A stretch of 8,302 bases of DNA from positions 1 through 8,302 of the forward strand of contig JACDDG010000091.1 of NCBI GenBank assembly GCA_013817115.1, written 5' to 3'. The stretch comes from Parachlamydiaceae bacterium. Its GTDB lineage: Bacteria; Chlamydiota; Chlamydiia; Chlamydiales; Parachlamydiaceae. Below are positions 5,101 to 8,302 of this stretch, piece by piece. The notes under the pieces are model-generated. The model ran no database searches and was not told the origin of the DNA. It saw only the letters and a list, made by a program, of their open reading frames with translations. How positions within the stretch are numbered: position 1 is the stretch's first letter; every line of letters starts with the position of its first letter. A program made the position numbers and the translations under genes.

Positions 5101-6703
5101 ATTGAGTTTTACTCCACGCATTCTTTCCGAGCAGAATGTTAGCCCGGAACTTGGTAAAGAAGAGCGTACTAAAGGTATCGTTGCTTCACTTGTAGCTTTG
5201 GCTGCGGTGATTACGGCAATGATTGCTTATTATCACTTTGCCGGTGTTGTGGCTTCTACAGTGGTCGTGTTTAATATCCTTATTATATGGGGAGTATTGC
5301 AGAACCTAGGAGCAGCCCTCTCGCTTCCAAGTATTGCGGGTATCGTTTTAACAATTGGAATGGCGGTGGATGCCAATGTTCTGGTCTTTGAACGTATTAG
5401 AGAAGAGTTTGCTCTTTCAGGACGAATTGGCTCAGCCATACAGGCCGGTTACCGTAAAGCTTTCAGTGCTATTTTTGATTCGAATATCACGACCATCATT
5501 GTAGCATTGATCTTGATTCAATTTGATTCAGGACCAATTAAAGGTTTTGCTGTGTCGCTGATTGTTGGTATTATTTCTTCAATGTTCACTGCATTATTTA
5601 TGACTCGGTACTACTTCGCTGGATGGGTACAGAATCCTAATAATAGAACGTTAAGAATGTCACAATTTTTCACGTTGACACACTTCGATTTCTTAGCACA
5701 AACTAAGAAGGCTATCATGATTACAGCTCTCGTGTTGGGTCTTGGCGGTATCATGTTCTTTGCTCAGAAAAATACGATGTTTGGCATGGATTTCGCTGGC
5801 GGGTATGCATTGAATATCTCTGTACAAGAGCAGAAGGAAGCTCCAAACTATCGCATTAAAGCAATCGACGCTTTGCATAGCGCAGGGGCATCAACGAATG
5901 ATGTTCAAGTGCGTGAACTTAGCCAGCCTAATCAGTTGCGCATTCAGCTGGGAATGGGTATGGAAGAGACAGGTCATCCCTTCTATAATCTACCCGAAAG
6001 GCTTACAGAAGGTCCTTTCGCATTTGAATACCAAAGTAATCCTCGTATTATCTGGGTAATTAATGCATTGGAAAAAGAAGGTCTGACCTTATCTAAAACT
6101 CAGCTCAATTCGCTCGATAAGAATTGGACGGTTATGAGTGGACAGTTCTCAAGCAAAATGCGTGATAACGCCCTCATAAGTCTTTTCTTAGCATTATTGA
6201 GTGTGTTGTGCTATATCACTCTGCGTTTCGAGTTTAAGTACGCTATGGGAGCTGTGATTGGCTTAGTGCATGACGTTTTAATTACTTTAGGTGTATTGGC
6301 ATTCTTCAATTGGATAGGGTTGCCGGTACAGCTTGATTTGCAGGTTTTGGGTGCGATCATGATGATCATTGGCTATTCGCTTAATGACACGATTATCGTT
6401 TTCGATAGAATTCGTGAAGATGTTCGCGTTTTGCGGAAGCTACCATTCACAGCTGTGATTAATCACGCTTTAAATGTTACGCTAAGTCGAACTGTGATGA
6501 CATCAGGAACGACCCTCTTGGTGCTTTTAGCCTTGGTTCTTCTGGGAGGTAAATCGATTTTTGCCTTTTCATTAGTCATGTTAATTGGAGTCGTCGTTGG
6601 AACGCTCTCGTCATTGTTTATTGCATCACCAGTGATGTTGTATTTTCACAATCGCGAGCAAAACCAACACGAGCGCTCTCACCAAGTTCTCAAGAAAGTG
6701 TAA
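2150..6703 (+). CDS. secDF: Fused SecD-SecF protein translocase subunit, chlamydial giant form
   Basis: SecDF sits in the inner membrane beside SecYEG and uses the proton gradient to help pull secreted proteins into the periplasm. From the ATG at 2150 the protein has 1517 residues: membrane segment 1 (about 9-30); a large soluble region (31-670) with a glutamine/lysine-rich coiled coil at about 250-310; the SecD signature GLDLSGG (676-682); P1 head elements (such as 937-967); SecD membrane segments from about 1007 to 1155, including GMAVDANVLVFERIREE (D1074); and the SecF half from about 1187 with FGMDFAGG (1211-1218), GYSLNDTIIVFDRIRED (1408-1424, D1413) and TLSRTVMTS (R1447). D1074, D1413 and R1447 match the charged residues linked to proton passage in Thermus SecDF, as I recall them. 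Bacillus SecDF has about 740 residues, so about 600 are extra, mostly before GLDLSGG. The frame is open upstream to a TTG at 1922, but those 76 codons look non-coding. The ATG is preceded by AAGAAG at nine bases and leads straight into a basic N terminus and the membrane segment. Two terminators follow. Confidence 0.95.
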   Translation: MEKQKKWQFYMILAVIALTLYNILPTIFYYTKPLKADIDSKYAKEVALDIVERVDALENDSKEWLYSFNNLLGISPQSIELQKDNPRLIEVTFKNSQDAQKFQHFLPRAGALIPFVPEQLGLNTSGDALDPNKVLVSRQISVHLSPQEIDQLFTFTTKRNAEGEIADRYREIVYDRVEQLAKGLGGTSHSGLQLEVMAKTPLSQEYDETVLSLASDLVDASKTFRSNPEIAKRYFSNFAQVSADSDQNVLASFVKRLEDQQKRLDEQQKSLAEKQKDTTNQEGDEAENQAHSLQLAEKQNALLQSAAAIIKKYSADFKPQNALNHDAIAKELAVGSKLAGAQVDRQVVSLHGANPFVEALIIDWNADKVLLKFYDDLQELRTSDKTSSHLKDKINQYAINTVAIASQEADEKVEPIDETFGVNLNSLIGSKSFSIFNLSYLADKRSQELVEELKGNWNPSHHDLESGNFPIYSYAEYQKLPLQEQKLGLVVYAPMLQDESLPEGFHTGSIYVIAKGLDAIIQKYQSNPDSPDAQLLFKDINRLSAILKENGFIGYSGASFAIAPEFAKDYLFELSDYYNNLLKASRENFSVKGSKKFAVLDYTDVEQRILAINGIEDRIQEDLLKWKEAYQTSRVDLNAANRYQVPAPTKNVYWENFKLSFKKYFHGDERKVLKWGLDLSGGKTVRIGLRDRNNRPVTNPDDLAQAVNQLYVRINNMGVSERTIHVENDNIILDFPGAQNLSASDLVKASAMYFHFVNEKFTAANAELKSSVETFLQNVWNEALVTNRKDIESINEIAWEHLGADNDLVMHPRSEAAKTLFDNGLRLADPRTSVASHAFNDTLSSIAMMQGEDFTAWNGQTNPLLIIYHNYALEGANLTNVQAGFDPMQGNTLSFNVARSYEGQESGSPRDDLYTWSSQFAADKIVGTPKERIRPGGWRMAVILNGQIITMPELKAALKDGGSISGRFSQREINQLAADLKAGSLSFTPRILSEQNVSPELGKEERTKGIVASLVALAAVITAMIAYYHFAGVVASTVVVFNILIIWGVLQNLGAALSLPSIAGIVLTIGMAVDANVLVFERIREEFALSGRIGSAIQAGYRKAFSAIFDSNITTIIVALILIQFDSGPIKGFAVSLIVGIISSMFTALFMTRYYFAGWVQNPNNRTLRMSQFFTLTHFDFLAQTKKAIMITALVLGLGGIMFFAQKNTMFGMDFAGGYALNISVQEQKEAPNYRIKAIDALHSAGASTNDVQVRELSQPNQLRIQLGMGMEETGHPFYNLPERLTEGPFAFEYQSNPRIIWVINALEKEGLTLSKTQLNSLDKNWTVMSGQFSSKMRDNALISLFLALLSVLCYITLRFEFKYAMGAVIGLVHDVLITLGVLAFFNWIGLPVQLDLQVLGAIMMIIGYSLNDTIIVFDRIREDVRVLRKLPFTAVINHALNVTLSRTVMTSGTTLLVLLALVLLGGKSIFAFSLVMLIGVVVGTLSSLFIASPVMLYFHNREQNQHERSHQVLKKV

Positions 6704-6705
6704 GG

Positions 6706-6731
6706 TTTAATCCCGGTGGGGATTAAATTTT
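6706..6731 (+). terminator. First terminator after secDF
   Basis: TTTAATCCC (6706-6714) pairs perfectly with GGGATTAAA (6719-6727) around the loop GGTG, followed by TTTT at 6728-6731. It starts three bases after the secDF stop codon. The stem has only three GC pairs and the T tract is short, so it is likely a partial terminator, backed up by the stronger one downstream. Confidence 0.65.
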
Positions 6732-6744
6732 AATGCGGTAAATT

Positions 6745-6786
6745 AAATGGCCAATTTGAGTTATCAACTTAAATTGGCCATTTTTT
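6745..6786 (+). terminator. Strong second terminator after secDF
   Basis: An 18-pair stem joins 6745-6762 with 6766-6783 (core AATGGCCAATTT/AAATTGGCCATT, one G-T pair in the upper part), closed by a three-base ATC loop and overlapping a T run at 6781-6786. This is a classic intrinsic terminator and the most stable structure in the central part of the window. It ends only about 33 bases before the start codon of the NamZ-like gene. Confidence 0.9.
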
Positions 6787-6819
6787 ATTAGTTCATCATG
6801 ATAATTCTGAGAGGTCAAA

Positions 6820-8100
6820 ATGATCGGATTTTACCGACGTCCAAATAGTTTACTTTTATTTTTGCTATTAATGATAATGACAGGCCTAGAAGGGAGTACT
6901 ATCAATGCGCACCCTCCAGTCCAAGTCGGAGTAGAGGTATTGATTAAAGACGGTAAGATCGGTCAATTAAAAGGAAAACGCATCGGGCTGATTACAAATC
7001 ATACAGCAACAAGCTCTCAGGGGATTTCTACTATAAATCTCTTCAAGCAATTGGGGCCAATCGTAGGATTTGAACTTGGAGCACTGTTTGCTCCTGAACA
7101 TGGCTTAAATGGCTCAATTCACGCTGAAGAAATCGTTGATAATGCTCGCGATAGCGATGCCATTCCCATTTACAGCTTATATGGGAAGCACCGTCGTCCT
7201 AGTGAGGCAATGCTTAAGGGACTAGATTTACTCATTTATGACATACAAGATATCGGATCACGTTCATACACTTATGTAAGTACATTGTTTTATGTGATGG
7301 AAGAAGCCGCGAAAAGAAAAATTCCTCTAATAGTTTTAGATAGGCCTAATCCGATCAATGGAATTGTAGTTGATGGCCCCATGTTGGAAGAGCGCTGGCG
7401 TTCCATCGTGGGTTACATCAATGTTCCCTACTGTCACGGCATGACAGCTGCTGAGCTTGCATTATTTTTTAATAGTGAATACAAGATCGGTTGCAAGTTA
7501 AAGGTTATTCCAATGAAGAATTGGAAAAGAGAGATGAGCTTTAATGATACAGGCCTATTGTGGGTTCCAACCAGTCCCCAAATTCCCGAAGCCACAACGC
7601 CACTTTTTTATCCCATGACAGGGCTACTTGGAGAACTTTCACTTGTAAGTATTGGCATTGGCTATACATTGCCTTTTAAAGTTGTGGGTGCCCCCTGGAT
7701 TGAAGCCAAGAAGTTTGCAGGTGCACTCAATGGCCAAAAATTTCCCGGTGTCCATTTTGAACCTTTTCACTATAAACCATTTTATGGGAAATTTGCACAT
7801 AAAGAATGCCAAGGAGTCTTAATTGCTATTACTGACCCATTATCATACAAACCGGTATCTACACAATATTTGATCATCGGAATTCTGAAGAGTCTTTACT
7901 CTTCTAAATTTAAAGAAGCAGTCGAAAGTTCCAAAGGTCGGAAAGATATGTTTTGTAAAGTCACCGGAACTGAAGATATTTACCGAATTGTGACAGAAGA
8001 GAATAATATTGTTTGGAAGCTCAGGGGGTTTCACGAGAAAGAACGCGCTAACTTTTTGACTTTGCGCAAAAAATATTTAATTGATGGATATGGTCAGTAG
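6820..8100 (+). CDS. namZ: Secreted DUF1343 / NamZ-type exo-beta-N-acetylmuramidase
   Basis: Members of this family (GH171) remove N-acetylmuramic acid from the non-reducing end of peptidoglycan fragments; NamZ of Bacillus subtilis is the reference. The 426-residue protein starts with a Sec signal peptide (basic MIGFYRR, hydrophobic 11-20, likely cleavage near residue 30) without a lipobox cysteine. The family pattern follows in order: GKRIGLITNHTA (52-63), LFAPEHG (89-95, with E93 the probable catalytic acid), IPIYSLYG (115-122), YDIQDIGSRSYTY (140-152), LDRPNPING (173-181), GPMLE (186-190), YCHGMTAAELA (204-214), W248, and PFKVVGAPWIEA (285-296). Length is normal for the family. The usual EGTN...EGRGT-PF segment is changed here to GELSLVSIGIGYTLPF (271-286), and the common R before HGMT is C205, so this is a divergent branch. 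GAGAGG at 6809-6814, five bases before the ATG, fixes the start. The protein probably acts in the periplasm on turnover products of a thin or reduced chlamydial peptidoglycan. The family is certain; the exact substrate is less so. Confidence 0.88.
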   Translation: MIGFYRRPNSLLLFLLLMIMTGLEGSTINAHPPVQVGVEVLIKDGKIGQLKGKRIGLITNHTATSSQGISTINLFKQLGPIVGFELGALFAPEHGLNGSIHAEEIVDNARDSDAIPIYSLYGKHRRPSEAMLKGLDLLIYDIQDIGSRSYTYVSTLFYVMEEAAKRKIPLIVLDRPNPINGIVVDGPMLEERWRSIVGYINVPYCHGMTAAELALFFNSEYKIGCKLKVIPMKNWKREMSFNDTGLLWVPTSPQIPEATTPLFYPMTGLLGELSLVSIGIGYTLPFKVVGAPWIEAKKFAGALNGQKFPGVHFEPFHYKPFYGKFAHKECQGVLIAITDPLSYKPVSTQYLIIGILKSLYSSKFKEAVESSKGRKDMFCKVTGTEDIYRIVTEENNIVWKLRGFHEKERANFLTLRKKYLIDGYGQ

Positions 8101-8257
8101 ATAAAATGTTTTATGATGCTTTATATCACGTGAGGCACCTATGGCGGGGCGTTCCTTCTCGTTTGCAGTAAGGTTAAAAGCATGATTAGTCCGATGTGCT
8201 ATACTGCGCGCGGGCACAAATTGAGGTTTTTTGCGCGCCAAAGCCCCGGGGTTGAAC
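8101..8257. other. Intergenic stretch after namZ with a GC-rich block
   Basis: No terminator with a T tract follows the namZ stop codon; only the weak AT stem ATAAAA/TTTTAT (8101-8114) is seen. From about 8205 the composition shifts sharply to GC-rich, with GCGCGC at 8206-8211 and again at 8233-8238 and the palindrome CCCCGGGG at 8244-8251. A frame from ATG 8182 stays open to the window end, but it runs through the GC-rich block and the terminal palindrome, and I do not regard it as a reliable gene. Confidence 0.5.
8197..8211 (+). promoter_or_regulatory. Candidate extended -10 promoter with GC-rich discriminator
   Basis: TGC directly before TATACT (8200-8205) forms an extended -10 element, followed at once by GCGCGC, a discriminator of the type seen on stringently controlled stable-RNA promoters. 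No good -35 element lies at 16-18 bases upstream; TTAAAA at 8174-8179 is 20 bases away. If real, it would drive a gene to the right of the window. Confidence 0.28.
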
Positions 8258-8302
8258 GATCGGAAGTGACCCCATATTTCAAATATTGGGTCACTTCCGA
8301 TC
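8258..8302. repeat. 22 bp near-perfect palindrome at the right edge
   Basis: The arms 8258-8279 and 8281-8302 match in 21 of 22 positions; each outer arm reads GATCGGAAGTGACCC from the outside inward, and the single mismatch is next to the AT-rich tip. Only base 8280 separates the arms, so a folded strand would form a long hairpin with a small loop. No T tract is visible because the window stops at the end of the right arm. It may be a terminator, a dispersed palindromic element, or a fold-back artefact if this is a contig end. Confidence 0.8.

Noticed and set aside
8258..8266. GATCGGAAG as a sequencing-adapter remnant
   Set aside because: The likeness to a common adapter ends after nine bases, and both palindrome arms carry the same non-adapter continuation.
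8182..8302. Partial rightward gene from ATG 8182 with AAGG at 8170-8173
   Set aside because: The frame runs through a GC-rich block and across the terminal palindrome, and the peptide looks like translated repeat DNA. Only sequence beyond the edge could rescue it.

Overview
The window looks like chromosomal DNA of an environmental (amoeba-associated) member of the Chlamydiae, roughly Parachlamydia/Protochlamydia/Waddlia-like. This is an inference. It rests on a single-chain SecD-SecF of about 1517 residues with an enormous insertion after the first membrane segment (a chlamydial style of SecDF; the usual fused form has about 740 residues), on the AT-rich base composition, and on the small proteins that resemble nothing I know outside this group. 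No marker gene such as 16S rRNA is present to prove it.

Layout. Bases 1-1355 are read leftward (minus strand). In transcription order they hold a small basic protein of unknown function (843-1355), an AT-rich inverted repeat, a membrane-anchored SAM-dependent methyltransferase with a TTG start (127-684), a short leader packed with small hairpins, and the first 14 codons of a further gene (42 to 1) with a textbook ribosome binding site. Bases 1356-2149 form a gene-free, AT-rich divergent intergenic region of about 0.8 kb. From 2150 everything is read rightward: the giant secDF (2150-6703), two consecutive hairpin terminators (6706-6786), a secreted DUF1343/NamZ-type exo-N-acetylmuramidase (6820-8100), and a final 200-base region with a GC-rich block, a possible extended -10 promoter and a long palindrome running to the window edge.

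Working together. SecDF is the proton-driven part of the Sec translocase; the NamZ-like protein carries a Sec-type signal peptide, so it is a likely client that acts on peptidoglycan fragments in the periplasm. The two genes are separated by strong terminators and need not be one operon. The leftward genes share no obvious pathway with them.

I see no mobile element, CRISPR array, tRNA or rRNA. No complete new system is evident. The most interesting items are the structured leader of the partial gene at the left edge (start codon in a hairpin loop, mutually exclusive upstream stems), the SecDF insertion, the FAM173-like methyltransferase, the highly codon-biased unknown gene facing secDF, and the palindrome at the right edge.
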